NCBI RefSeq assembly: GCF_003032475.1
Contig: NZ_CP028369.1
Location: 4,092,001-4,156,000 of the forward strand
Length of the DNA stretch: 64,000 nucleotides
Reading direction: 5' to 3'
Source: Streptomyces sp. P3
Lineage (GTDB): Bacteria; Actinomycetota; Actinomycetes; Streptomycetales; Streptomycetaceae
Every line of letters starts with the position of its first letter. Within the stretch, counting starts at the first letter, position 1. Under the pieces are notes generated by a model. That model ran no database searches, was not told the DNA's origin, and saw only the letters and a list, made by a program, of their open reading frames with translations. The translations under genes were made by a program, and so were the position numbers. Shown in pieces: positions 28,488-40,605 of the stretch.

Positions 28488-29516
28488 ATGCGCGTCGGAG
28501 TACTGACCGGAGGCGGCGACTGCCCCGGCCTCAACGCCGTCATCCGGGCCGTCGTCCGCAAGGGCGTCCAGGAGTACGGCCATGACTTCGTCGGCTTCCG
28601 GGACGGCTGGCGGGGTCTGCTCGAAAGGCGCTCGGTCCGCCTCGACATCCCCGCGGTCCGCGGCATCCTGCCCCGCGGCGGCACGATCCTCGGTTCCTCG
28701 CGGACCAACCCCTTCAGGGAGGAGGACGGCGTCCGCCGCATCAAGGACACCCTCGCCGAGTCGGGTGTCGACGCGCTCGTGACCATCGGCGGCGAGGACA
28801 CGCTCGGGGTCGCCGCCCGCCTCTCCGACGAGTTCGCGGTGCCCTGCGTCGGCGTCCCCAAGACCATCGACAACGACCTGTCCGCCACCGACTACACCTT
28901 CGGCTTCGACACCGCCGTGGGCATCGCGACCGAGGCCATCGACCGGCTGCACACCACCGCGGAGTCCCACATGAGGGTCCTCGTCGTCGAGGTGATGGGC
29001 CGTCACGCGGGCTGGATCGCCCTCCACTCCGGGATGGCGGGCGGCGCCAACGTCGTCCTCGTCCCCGAGCAGCGCTTCGACATCGACCAGGTGTGCGCCT
29101 GGGTGACCTCCCGCTTCCGGTCGTCGTACGCGCCGATCGTGGTCGTCGCCGAGGGCGCGATGCCCCGGGACGGCGACGTGGTGCTCAAGGACGGGTCGCT
29201 GGACGCCTTCGGGCATGTGCGGCTCTCCGGCGTCGGCGAGTGGCTGGCCAAGGAGATCGAGCGGCGCACCGGTAAGGAGGCCCGCACGACGGTCCTCGGC
29301 CACGTCCAGCGCGGCGGCACCCCGAGCGCCTTCGACCGCTGGCTCGCCACCCGCTTCGGCCTGCACGCCGTCGACGCCGTGCACGAGGGCGACTTCGGCA
29401 CGATGGTCGCCCTGCGCGGCACGGACATCGTCCGGGTACCGATCGCCGAGGCGACGGCCCGCCTGAAGACCGTCGACCCGCGGCTGTACGCGGAGGCGGG
29501 GGTGTTCTTCGGCTGA
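28488..29516 (+). CDS. pfkA: 6-phosphofructokinase (ED/PK signature)
   Basis: A 342-aa phosphofructokinase: GGGDCPGLNAVIR, LPRGGTILGSSRTNPF, IGGEDTLGVAARL, PKTIDNDLSATDYTFGFDTA and VMGRHAGWIALHSG. It phosphorylates fructose 6-phosphate in glycolysis. Two residues decide the phosphoryl donor in this family. At the E. coli Gly104 position there is Asp (Asp104 here), and at the Gly124 position there is Lys (Lys125), the combination linked with pyrophosphate use. ATP enzymes of related actinobacteria carry GGEGT. The usual ATP annotation should thus be treated with care. AGGG-type ribosome site; convergent with the TrpEG gene, only 4 nt between stops. Confidence 0.92.
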   Translation: MRVGVLTGGGDCPGLNAVIRAVVRKGVQEYGHDFVGFRDGWRGLLERRSVRLDIPAVRGILPRGGTILGSSRTNPFREEDGVRRIKDTLAESGVDALVTIGGEDTLGVAARLSDEFAVPCVGVPKTIDNDLSATDYTFGFDTAVGIATEAIDRLHTTAESHMRVLVVEVMGRHAGWIALHSGMAGGANVVLVPEQRFDIDQVCAWVTSRFRSSYAPIVVVAEGAMPRDGDVVLKDGSLDAFGHVRLSGVGEWLAKEIERRTGKEARTTVLGHVQRGGTPSAFDRWLATRFGLHAVDAVHEGDFGTMVALRGTDIVRVPIAEATARLKTVDPRLYAEAGVFFG

Positions 29517-29520
29517 GCCG

Positions 29521-33022
<3,502 letters not shown>

Positions 33023-33036
33023 GCGACCGGCATGGC

Positions 33037-33080
33037 AGTGGGGCGCGGATCACATACGATCCGCGCCCCACTCCACTTTT
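33037..33080 (+). terminator. Perfect 15-bp terminator after DAHP synthase
   Basis: AGTGGGGCGCGGATC (33037-33051) and GATCCGCGCCCCACT (33058-33072) pair exactly around a 6-nt loop, followed by CCACTTTT. It starts 15 nt after the stop codon. Confidence 0.88.
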
Positions 33081-33104
33081 CCCGCCACGCGGCACCGGGT
33101 AAGG

Positions 33105-33123
33105 TTAGGTTAGCCTCACCGAC
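33105..33123. promoter_or_regulatory. Iron box (DmdR1/IdeR-type operator)
   Basis: TTAGGTTAGCCTCACCGAC matches the actinobacterial iron-box consensus TTAGGTTAGGCTAACCTAA at 15 of 19 positions, with the left half-site intact. It is 59 nt upstream of the bfd start, in the correct place for iron-dependent repression by DmdR1/IdeR. Confidence 0.75.
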
Positions 33124-33181
33124 CAGGGACACTCTGAGATCCGGTAGGCGTGACTCAGGGACCGGCGAGGAGGTGAACCGC

Positions 33182-33415
33182 GTGTACGTGTGCAGCTGCT
33201 TCGGGGTGACCGAGGCCCAGGTCAAACAGCACGCGGACGACGGCGCCTGCACACCGCGCCAGATCGCCTCCGCCTGCAAGGCGGGCACGGACTGCGGCTC
33301 CTGCGTGCGCCGGATCCAGGCCATCCTGGGCCGGGGCGCCTGCCCGCGCCCGGGTGTGACCGACCTCGCCGACCAGAAGGCGCCGGTCCTCGCCGCACTC
33401 GACGAAGCGGCCTAG
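33182..33415 (+). CDS. bfd: Bacterioferritin-associated ferredoxin-like [2Fe-2S] protein
   Basis: A 77-residue Bfd-like protein. Four cysteines, CSC at residues 4-6 and CGSC near residues 37-40 (VYVCSCFGVTEAQVKQ ... GTDCGSCVRRIQ), make the [2Fe-2S] site of Bfd, which reduces bacterioferritin to release stored iron. GTG 33182 is set by AGGAGG 8 nt upstream; a GTG at 33173 would overlap that site. An iron box precedes it and bfr lies just downstream on the opposite strand, which agrees with the role. Confidence 0.9.
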   Translation: MYVCSCFGVTEAQVKQHADDGACTPRQIASACKAGTDCGSCVRRIQAILGRGACPRPGVTDLADQKAPVLAALDEAA

Positions 33416-33482
33416 TACACACCGTTGCAGTACTGGGTTCCGGGGCGCCGAGCGGGACGCGGCCCGGCCGGGGCCTCCCGGT

Positions 33483-33962
33483 TCAGCTCTCCGGCTGCTC
33501 GATCAGCTGGGCGATGTAGAGCGCCTCGCCGAGCTTCTCCACCAGCTCCAGCTGGGTGTCCAGATAGTCGATGTGGTGTTCCTCGTCCTCGAGGATCGAC
33601 TCGAAGATGTTCGCGGACGTGATGTCGCCCTTTTCGCGCATCACCTTGATGCCGCGCTTCAGCCGGTCGATCGCCTCCACCTCGATCAGCCGGTCGGCCT
33701 CGAACATCTCCTTGACCGTCTGCCCGACGCGCACGTGGAAGAGCCGCTGGTAATTAGGCAGCCCGTCCAGGAAGAGAATCCGGTCGGTGAGCACCTCGGC
33801 GTGCTTCATCTCGTCGAAGGACTCGTGCCGCGTGTATTTCGCGAGCTTCGTCCAGCCGAAGTTCTCCTGCATCTTGGCGTGGAGGAAATACTGGTTGATG
33901 GCGGTGAGTTCGCCGGTGAGCTGCTCGTTGAGGAACTCGATGACCTCGGGGTCGCCCTGCAT
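33483..33962 (-). CDS. bfr: Bacterioferritin
   Basis: A 159-aa four-helix iron-storage protein forming 24-mers. Ferroxidase ligands Glu18, Glu51 and His54 are visible, with the haem ligand Met52 in HESFDEMKHAE. The second half of the site is in SILEDEEHHIDYLDTQ. ATG 33962 is preceded by GGAAGGAG; an in-frame start 16 codons upstream is rejected. Convergent with bfd and divergent from a molybdoenzyme gene, with a pair of palindromes in the shared promoter region. Confidence 0.96.
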   Translation of the reverse strand: MQGDPEVIEFLNEQLTGELTAINQYFLHAKMQENFGWTKLAKYTRHESFDEMKHAEVLTDRILFLDGLPNYQRLFHVRVGQTVKEMFEADRLIEVEAIDRLKRGIKVMREKGDITSANIFESILEDEEHHIDYLDTQLELVEKLGEALYIAQLIEQPES

Positions 33963-34038
33963 CGCAGAGGCTCCTTCCACGTCGGAGAATTCGGGGAGGT
34001 TCCGCCGCATGATTTCACCGGCACCGAAGATCGTCCAG

Positions 34039-34072
34039 TAAGTGCGTACTTAGTAAGTTAGTGCATGCTTAG
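34039..34072. promoter_or_regulatory. Two tandem palindromic half-turn repeats upstream of bfr and the molybdoenzyme
   Basis: TAAGTGCGTACTTAG (34039-34053) and TTAGTGCATGCTTAG (34058-34072) are 15-nt near-palindromes that match each other at 12 of 15 positions, with centres 19 nt apart. The first contains TAAGT-GCGT-ACTTA exactly. The AT-rich composition stands out from the GC-rich surroundings. The layout suggests cooperative binding of a dimeric repressor; the site does not match the iron-box consensus. Confidence 0.5.
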
Positions 34073-34148
34073 TATCAGTTGCCCGATTCGGGATATGCCC
34101 GGTCATGGCTGGTCATGTGCATCGTCCGGGGTCTGTCAGGATGGAGTC

Positions 34149-34781
34149 ATGGGTCATCCGGTGGAGCGAGAATCTGGAGAAGAGGCGGTGTCCGAGCTTC
34201 CGCCGGGACAGCGACTGCAGCGCGGCTGGCCCGTCACCCACTACGGTCCGGTCCCCAAGTTCCGTCCCGAGCGCTGGGAGTTCCGGGTCTTCGGGGCCAC
34301 CGCCGACGGTGAGAAACGCTGCTGGAACCACGACGAGATCACCGCGCTTCCGTACGCCTCGGTGCTGGCCGATCTGCACTGTGTGACGAAGTTCAGCATG
34401 CTCGGCGCCGAGTGGGGCGGCATCCCGGCCCGCACGATCCTGGAGATCGCGCCGCCCGCCGCGAGCGTCACCCATGTGATGGTGTGGGCCGAGTACGGCT
34501 TCAGCTCCAACCTGCGGCTGTCCGACTTCGCCGCCGATCGCACGATCTTCGCCACCCACAAGGACGGCGAGCTGCTCACGGCCGAGCACGGCTTCCCGCT
34601 GCGTCTGGTCGTCCCGCACCTGTACGCCTGGAAGGGCCCCAAGTGGGTCCGCGGCATCGAGTACATGACCGCCGACCGCCGCGGCTTCTGGGAGGAGCGC
34701 GGCTACCACAACATCGGCGACCCCTGGAGCGAGCAGCGCTACTCCTACCAGGAGGAGCCCGGGGACGGCCCCGAACTCTGA
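34149..34781 (+). CDS. Sulfite-oxidase-like molybdopterin-binding protein
   Basis: A 210-aa cytoplasmic member of the sulfite oxidase Moco-domain family (YuiH-like) without haem or dimerisation domains. The Moco-ligand cysteine lies in DLHCVTKFSMLGAEWGGIPARTIL. Conserved HLYAWKGPKWVRGIEYM and FWEERGYHNIGDPWSEQRYS follow. No Tat signal is present, unlike periplasmic MsrP. GGATGGAG precedes ATG 34149. Divergent from bfr, and possibly controlled by the same operator pair. Physiological substrate unknown. Confidence 0.9.
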   Translation: MGHPVERESGEEAVSELPPGQRLQRGWPVTHYGPVPKFRPERWEFRVFGATADGEKRCWNHDEITALPYASVLADLHCVTKFSMLGAEWGGIPARTILEIAPPAASVTHVMVWAEYGFSSNLRLSDFAADRTIFATHKDGELLTAEHGFPLRLVVPHLYAWKGPKWVRGIEYMTADRRGFWEERGYHNIGDPWSEQRYSYQEEPGDGPEL

Positions 34782-34803
34782 CCGGCTGCCGGGCCGGGAG
34801 CCC

Positions 34804-35682
34804 TCAGCCGTCCCGCAGCCTCTTCAGCCGCCGCACGTCCCTCGCGTGGCCCTCCCTGCCGCCCGGCGTCTCGATGATCAGCGGCACGCCCGCCGTCGCC
34901 GGGTGGGTCATCAGGTCCCGGAAGGGCTCCTCGCCGATGTGGCCCGCGCCGATGTTCTCGTGCCGGTCCTTGTGGGCGCCCGCCACGTCCTTGGAGTCGT
35001 TGGCGTGGATCAGTTTCAGCCGGCCCTCGCCGACCGTGTCCACCAGCAGGTCGAGGGTCCGGTGCATGCCGGACGGGCCGGCCAGGTCGTGCCCGGCCGC
35101 GAAGACGTGACAGGTGTCGAGGCAGACGCCCAGCCTGGGGTGGGAGTCCAGGGCCTCGAAGTACGGCCCGAAGTCCCAGGTCCGGGAGCAGAGCGAGGAG
35201 CCCTGGCCGGCGGTGGACTCCAGCAGCAGGAACGGGTCCTCGTCGTGGGTCAGCTCGTCCAGCAGCGGCAGCAGGTACTCGCGGACCTGTTTCAGCGCCA
35301 CCGACCGGTCCCGGCCGCCCGTCGCGCTCCCGGTGTGCACGACCACGCCCAGCGCGCCGATCTCCCGCCCCCGGCGCAGCGAGTGCCGCATCGACTCCAC
35401 CGACTGCTCGGCCGTGGCCTCGGTGTGCGAGCCGAAGTTGATCAGGTACGGGGCGTGCACGTACGCCGGGACCGACCGCGCCTCGCACGCCTCCCGGAAG
35501 GCCTCGTCCTGCCGGGGGTCGCCCGTCGGCGTGGCCCAGCCGCGGGGGTTGGCCACGAACACCTGGACCGTCTCGGCCTCGAGGTCGTGCGCGTACGACA
35601 TGCCCACGCGGTGCAGACCGCCGGCCACGGGCACATGGCCGCCGACGGGATTGCGGGAGGGGAAGGGGGGACGAGCACTCAC
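34804..35682 (-). CDS. nfo: Endonuclease IV (apurinic/apyrimidinic endonuclease)
   Basis: TIM-barrel AP endonuclease of 292 aa that incises DNA at abasic sites in base-excision repair. Zinc-site segments are present in order: YVHAPYLINFGS, GVVVHTGSATGG, LLLESTAGQGSSL, GVCLDTCHVFAAGHDL, LIHANDSKD, RHENIGAGHIGEEPFRDLM and LIIETPGG. GTG 35682 is used because the N-terminal strand (GGHVPVAGGLHRV) is needed. It follows the PASTA kinase gene on the same strand only 34 nt after its stop, so readthrough is possible. Confidence 0.92.
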   Translation of the reverse strand: MSARPPFPSRNPVGGHVPVAGGLHRVGMSYAHDLEAETVQVFVANPRGWATPTGDPRQDEAFREACEARSVPAYVHAPYLINFGSHTEATAEQSVESMRHSLRRGREIGALGVVVHTGSATGGRDRSVALKQVREYLLPLLDELTHDEDPFLLLESTAGQGSSLCSRTWDFGPYFEALDSHPRLGVCLDTCHVFAAGHDLAGPSGMHRTLDLLVDTVGEGRLKLIHANDSKDVAGAHKDRHENIGAGHIGEEPFRDLMTHPATAGVPLIIETPGGREGHARDVRRLKRLRDG

Positions 35683-35716
35683 CCGGTCAGGGTGTCATGC
35701 CCGCCCGCCCGGTCCG

Positions 35717-37654
35717 TCACCGGATGGTGATCGTGATCGTCGACCCCTTGGGGGCCGACTTCCCGGCCTGGACGGACTGCTTCTTCACGGTGTCGCCGAA
35801 CAGACCGAGCAGGCCGCGGTCCTCGTCGACCTTGAACCCGGACTGCTCCAGGAGCGACTTGGCGTCGTCCACGCTCGAGCCGACCACATCCGGGACCTCG
35901 ACCATCTCCGGGCCCTTGGACAGGGTCAGCGTCACGGTGTCGCCCTCGGCGAGCTGGCTGTCCGCCTTGGGGGTCTGCGCCGCGACCCTGCCCTTGTCGA
36001 CCTCGGAGTTGACCCGCTCGGAGGAGACCTTCACCGTCAGGCCGGCCTTCTCCAGCTCGGCCTTCGCGTCGTCCAGGTCGTCACCTGCGACGTCGGGGAC
36101 GTCGACCGGGCCGCCCTTGCTGACGACCAGCGCGATCGCGGCGCCCGCGCGGCGCTGCGCGCCCGCCTCGGGATCGGTGCTGATCACCGCACCCTGGGCG
36201 ATCTCGTCGCTGAACTCCTCGGTGACCAGACCCGGTTCGAGGCCGTCCTTCTTCAGCAGGTCCTCGGCCTTCTTCAGCGCCGTGCCCTGCACGTCGGGCA
36301 CCTTCACGATCTCGGGGCCGTCGGAGACGGTGAGCGCCACCGAATCGTTCTTGCGGATCCGGGCGCCCGGCCCGGGGTCCGTCTCCGTGACCGTGCCGCG
36401 CGCGGCCGTGTCGCTGTACGTGTGCCGGACCTTGCCGACCTCGAGCCCCGCCGCCTCCAGGCGCTTGCGGGCCTCGGCCTCCTTCTGCGTCAGCACCGCG
36501 GGGACCTTGGTGAACTGGCCGGAGTTGATGTACCAGACGCCCGCGCCCACGCCGAGCACCACCAGGACGACGGTGACGAGCGCGATCACCGAGCGCCCGG
36601 GCCGCACGGAACGGCGCCGGGGCGGCAGCGGAGGCGGGCTCTGGAACCGGGAGGTCCGGTGGAACGCGGCGTCGTCGGCGGGCTCGTCCTCGCCGACCGG
36701 CAGCGGGCGGGGGACGGTGAGCGAGCGGGGGATCACGCTCGTGCGGTCCTCGGCGTTGTCGTGCTCGCCGGAGAGGGCCTGCGGCGGCAGCGCGTCCAAC
36801 TGCTCCTCGGTGAGCGGGGCGCGCGCCTCCCGGACCTGTCCGAGCAGCGCGACGGCGTCGTGCGGCCGGACCCCGGGCGTGCGCGCGGTGGCCGACGCCA
36901 CGAGTTCGTCCAGCTCGAACGGCAGCCCGGGAACGAGCACCGAGGGAGCCGGGACGTCCTCGTGGAGGTGCTTGTAGAGCACGATCGCGGGGGAGTCCCC
37001 CTCGTGCGGTTTGTCGCCGGTGAGCATCTCGTAGAGCACGACGCCGCACGCGTACACGTCGACGCGGGGATCGGCGGCGCCCGGCTGGTCGATCTGCTCG
37101 GGGGCGAGGTAGGACACGGTGCCGAGCACCGCCCCGGTGGTGCTGGTGACGGTGTCCACCGAGCGCACCAGGCCGAAGTCGGCGACCTTGACCCGGCCGT
37201 CGTCCCCGATCAGCACGTTCTCCGGCTTCATGTCCCGGTGCACGAACCCGGCCCGGTGCGCGGCGCCGAGCGCGGCGAGGACCGGCTCCAGGATGTCGAG
37301 TGCGGCCCTCGGCTGCAGGGCCCCGCGGTCGCGCAGCACGTCCCGCAGGGTGCAGCCGGCGATGTACTCCATGGCGAGGTAGACGTACGCCCCGTCGGCG
37401 CCCTGGTCGAAGACCTGCACGACGTTCGGATGGGCCAGGCGGGCGACGGACTTCGCCTCCCGGATGAACCGCTCGACGAACGCCGCGTCGGCGGCGAGCG
37501 CCGGATGCATCACCTTGAGCGCGAGCACGCGGTCGAGGCGGGTGTCCACGGCCCGGTAGACCGTGGCCATCCCGCCGACCGCGATCCGCGCCTCCACGCG
37601 ATACCGGCCGTCGAGCACCTGCCCGACCAGAGGGTCCTGAAGGGTCGTGTCCAC
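35717..37654 (-). CDS. pkaF: Ser/Thr protein kinase with PASTA domains (PkaF type)
   Basis: Membrane sensor kinase of 645 aa. The cytoplasmic kinase domain (residues ~15-275) has the Gly loop IAVGGMATVYRA, Lys in LALKVMHP, HRDMKPENV, DFG in VADFGLVRS and APEQ in YLAPEQIDQ. One transmembrane helix follows (IALVTVVLVVLGVGAGVWYI, residues ~355-377). Four extracellular PASTA repeats (KVPAVL.., KVPDVQ.., DVPDVA.., EVPDVV..) bind muropeptides in relatives. TACACT lies 7 nt before GTG 37654, so the mRNA is probably leaderless. Likely substrates are cell-wall synthesis proteins, as for PknB. Confidence 0.93.
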   Translation of the reverse strand: MDTTLQDPLVGQVLDGRYRVEARIAVGGMATVYRAVDTRLDRVLALKVMHPALAADAAFVERFIREAKSVARLAHPNVVQVFDQGADGAYVYLAMEYIAGCTLRDVLRDRGALQPRAALDILEPVLAALGAAHRAGFVHRDMKPENVLIGDDGRVKVADFGLVRSVDTVTSTTGAVLGTVSYLAPEQIDQPGAADPRVDVYACGVVLYEMLTGDKPHEGDSPAIVLYKHLHEDVPAPSVLVPGLPFELDELVASATARTPGVRPHDAVALLGQVREARAPLTEEQLDALPPQALSGEHDNAEDRTSVIPRSLTVPRPLPVGEDEPADDAAFHRTSRFQSPPPLPPRRRSVRPGRSVIALVTVVLVVLGVGAGVWYINSGQFTKVPAVLTQKEAEARKRLEAAGLEVGKVRHTYSDTAARGTVTETDPGPGARIRKNDSVALTVSDGPEIVKVPDVQGTALKKAEDLLKKDGLEPGLVTEEFSDEIAQGAVISTDPEAGAQRRAGAAIALVVSKGGPVDVPDVAGDDLDDAKAELEKAGLTVKVSSERVNSEVDKGRVAAQTPKADSQLAEGDTVTLTLSKGPEMVEVPDVVGSSVDDAKSLLEQSGFKVDEDRGLLGLFGDTVKKQSVQAGKSAPKGSTITITIR

Positions 37655-37827
37655 GCAGGTGAGTGTACGAGCCGTCACCGACACCCCGCCGATCACACCG
37701 GGATCGCAGCGCGACTGCAGCCGAGCTGTGACGCGAACCCGCGGGTAACGCCCGGGGCCCGGGGCGCGCTCGCGGCCCGGGTGAGTCCCGCGCCGGTGAG
37801 GTCCCTCGCCCGTCCGGCGACCGGCCG

Positions 37828-38625
<798 letters not shown>

Positions 38626-38838
38626 TCAGCCTCCCTGGACGGCGGTGAGGACTTCCACGCGGTCACCGTCGGACAGCGCCGTCGACGGCCACTGCGCGCG
38701 CGGGACGACGGTCTCGTTGAGCGCGGCGGCCACCCCGGAGGCGGCGGGCGTCAGGGACCGGACGACGCCGTCGAGGGCGGTGCCGGCGGCGAACTCCCGC
38801 CGCTCGCCGTTGACCGAGATGTGCACACGGGCGTTCAC
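38626..38838 (-). CDS. thiS: Sulfur carrier protein ThiS
   Basis: A 70-residue ubiquitin-like protein ending in the required C-terminal Gly-Gly (EVLTAVQGG), which is adenylated and thiocarboxylated to give sulfur to ThiG. VNGERREFAAGTALDGVV and GDRVEVLT fit the beta-grasp fold. The GTG start overlaps the thiO stop by 4 nt. Confidence 0.96.
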   Translation of the reverse strand: MNARVHISVNGERREFAAGTALDGVVRSLTPAASGVAAALNETVVPRAQWPSTALSDGDRVEVLTAVQGG

Positions 38839-39998
38839 GCGGGCTGCTCCAGGAGTGCGGCGGCGCCGAAACGCCGCGGAGTGAAGGGGCGGGCCTCGTC
38901 CGGCAGCTCCCCGGTGACCAGGGCCTGCGCCATCGCGTCACCGGTCACCGGCGTCAGCAGGACGCCGTTGCGGTAGTGCCCGGTGGCCAGCAGCAGCCCG
39001 GGCAGCTCCGTCGGCCCGAGCAGCGGCGCGTTGTCCGGGGACCCCGGCCGCAGACCCGCACGTGTCTCGGTGAGCGGCAGCTCGGTGATGCCCGGGACCA
39101 GCTCGTGGGCGTCGCGCAGCAACTCGTACACGCCCCCCGCCGTCACCGTCGTGTCCCAGCCCAGCTCCTCGCTGGTCGCGCCCACCACCAGTTCGCCGTT
39201 CTCCCGGGGGACCAGGTAGACCTGGCTGCCGCGGACCACGGCCCGCACGGTCCGGTTCAGGAACGGCGCGCACCGCGCCGGCACGGCCAGCCGCAGCACC
39301 TGCCCCTTGACGGGCCGCACGGCGGGCAGCACGTCCTGCGGGACGCCCGCGAGCCGCCCGCTCAGACTGCCGCCGGCGAGCACCACCTGCCCCGCCGCCG
39401 CCGCGCCGTCCTGCAGGACGGCCCCCGTCGCCCGGTCGCCCACGACCGTCAGACGCTCCGCCCAGGTGCGATGGAAGACGACGCCCGCGCGCTCGCAGGC
39501 GGCCGTCAGGGCCAGGGCCAGCCGTCGCGGATCGACCTGGTGGTCGCCGTCCGCCCGCAGTCCGCCGCGCACCCCCGGCGCGAGCATCGGCTCCAGACGC
39601 CGGCACTCGCGCCCGGACAGCCATTCCGACTCCAGCCCCGACTGCCGTTGCAGGGCGTGCAGTTCGCGCAGGTGGGTGCGGTCGTCGGCGTCCAGCGCGA
39701 CCGCGAGCGTGCCGCAGCGCCGGTAGCCGACGCCGAGGCCGGTCAGCTCCGTCAGCTCCGCCGCGAAGTCCGGATAGCGGCGGGCCGAGGCGAGGTTGAG
39801 ACCGAGCAGGGTCTGCTCGCCGTAGTGCAGTTCCGTGACGGCGGCCAGCATCCCGGCGGCCACCTGGGCGGCCCCGCCGCCCGGCTCCGGGTCCACCACC
39901 GCCGTCGTGAGGCCGCGCTGCGCGGCCCGCCAGGCGGTGACCAGCCCGATGATCCCGCCCCCGATGACGAGGACGTCTGATGTGCGTGGAGACGGCAT
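38835..39998 (-). CDS. thiO: Glycine oxidase ThiO
   Basis: FAD-dependent amine oxidase (387 aa) of the DAO family that oxidises glycine to the imine used for thiazole formation in aerobic bacteria. VLVIGGGIIGLVTAWRAAQRG is the FAD Rossmann motif; GAAQVAAGMLAAVTE follows and TRAGLRPGSPDNAPLLG plus LATGHYRNGVLLTPVTG close the FAD and substrate site. First gene of the operon. Its ribosome site (GGGAGGGG) lies inside or just past the 3' end of the TPP riboswitch. Confidence 0.95.
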   Translation of the reverse strand: MPSPRTSDVLVIGGGIIGLVTAWRAAQRGLTTAVVDPEPGGGAAQVAAGMLAAVTELHYGEQTLLGLNLASARRYPDFAAELTELTGLGVGYRRCGTLAVALDADDRTHLRELHALQRQSGLESEWLSGRECRRLEPMLAPGVRGGLRADGDHQVDPRRLALALTAACERAGVVFHRTWAERLTVVGDRATGAVLQDGAAAAGQVVLAGGSLSGRLAGVPQDVLPAVRPVKGQVLRLAVPARCAPFLNRTVRAVVRGSQVYLVPRENGELVVGATSEELGWDTTVTAGGVYELLRDAHELVPGITELPLTETRAGLRPGSPDNAPLLGPTELPGLLLATGHYRNGVLLTPVTGDAMAQALVTGELPDEARPFTPRRFGAAALLEQPA

Positions 39999-40007
39999 GG
40001 GCGTCCA

Positions 40008-40107
40008 GCCCCTCCCTTCGCCGGCATGACCCGGATCAGGTTCGTACGGTCGGAGGCCGCCAGCCTCCCTCTCAGCCCGGTGCGTCCGGGCTCCCGCGAG
40101 TGCTCTA
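40008..40107 (-). promoter_or_regulatory. TPP riboswitch (THI element)
   Basis: The minus strand has the invariant elements in order: CGGGAGCCCGGACGCACCGGGCTGAGAGGG is represented by its CTGAGAGGGAGG core (near 40070), and the 3' half ACCTGATCCGGGTCATGCCGGCGAAGGGAGG (40041-40011) carries the pyrophosphate-binding bulges. The GGAGGGG at the 3' end overlaps the thiO ribosome site, which supports translational control by thiamine pyrophosphate. Confidence 0.95.
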
Positions 40108-40159
40108 CGTTGGCCACCCTAGCCCGCCGCGACACGCCTCAGTAAGGGAGCCCCCGCCC

Positions 40160-40510
40160 ATGGCACGCTCGCTCGACGGTCTCGTCCTCGCCCCCGTGGC
40201 CGACCAGGCCCCCGGGCAGGTCGGCCCGCGCACCCGCTTCGCCTACCACGAGCGGGACGGGGCGGTGTGGGCCGAGTACGCGGGCGGCGACGTCGTGCGC
40301 GGGCGTCTGGTGGGCACCCGCGAGGGGGACCGGCTCGACTTCCGGTACGTCCAGCTGGGGCACGACGGGACGACCTCCTCGGGGCACTGCGTGTCGACGG
40401 TCGTGGAGCTGCCCGACGGCCGGCTGCGCCTCGCCGAGACCTGGGAGTGGGAGTCGCAGGCGGGCCACGGCACCAGCGTCGTGGAGCAGATCCCGGACGA
40501 AGAGGAGTAA
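40160..40510 (+). CDS. Small conserved beta-rich protein
   Basis: A 116-aa protein with repeated short strands: FAYHERDGAVWAEYAGGDVVRGRLVGTREGDRLDFRYVQLG, then GHCVSTVVELPDGRLRLAETWEWES. Homologues in Streptomyces are sometimes labelled N-acetylglutamate synthase, but no GNAT motif is visible, so I would not use that name. It starts 162 nt from thiO on the opposite strand, with AAGGGAG before ATG 40160. Function unknown. Confidence 0.75.
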   Translation: MARSLDGLVLAPVADQAPGQVGPRTRFAYHERDGAVWAEYAGGDVVRGRLVGTREGDRLDFRYVQLGHDGTTSSGHCVSTVVELPDGRLRLAETWEWESQAGHGTSVVEQIPDEEE

Positions 40511-40573
40511 ACCGCCCGCGAAGCACGGGACGCCCCTCGCGGTGTGGAGCAGGTCACCGAGCAGGGCGGCTGA

Positions 40574-40588
40574 CTGACAAAACGTCAG
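40574..40588. promoter_or_regulatory. CTGAC-N5-GTCAG inverted repeat in flavoprotein promoter
   Basis: CTGAC (40574-40578), AAAAC, GTCAG (40584-40588): a perfect 5-bp inverted repeat placed 5 nt before the likely -10 TATGGT (40594-40599). It therefore overlaps the -35 to -10 interval and would act as a repressor site if bound. Confidence 0.4.
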
Positions 40589-40605
40589 GTGTCTATGGTG
40601 ATCGG

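Noticed and set aside
40160..40510. Naming the 116-aa protein an N-acetylglutamate synthase
   Set aside because: I recall that label on similar proteins, but no GNAT acetyl-CoA-binding motif is visible.
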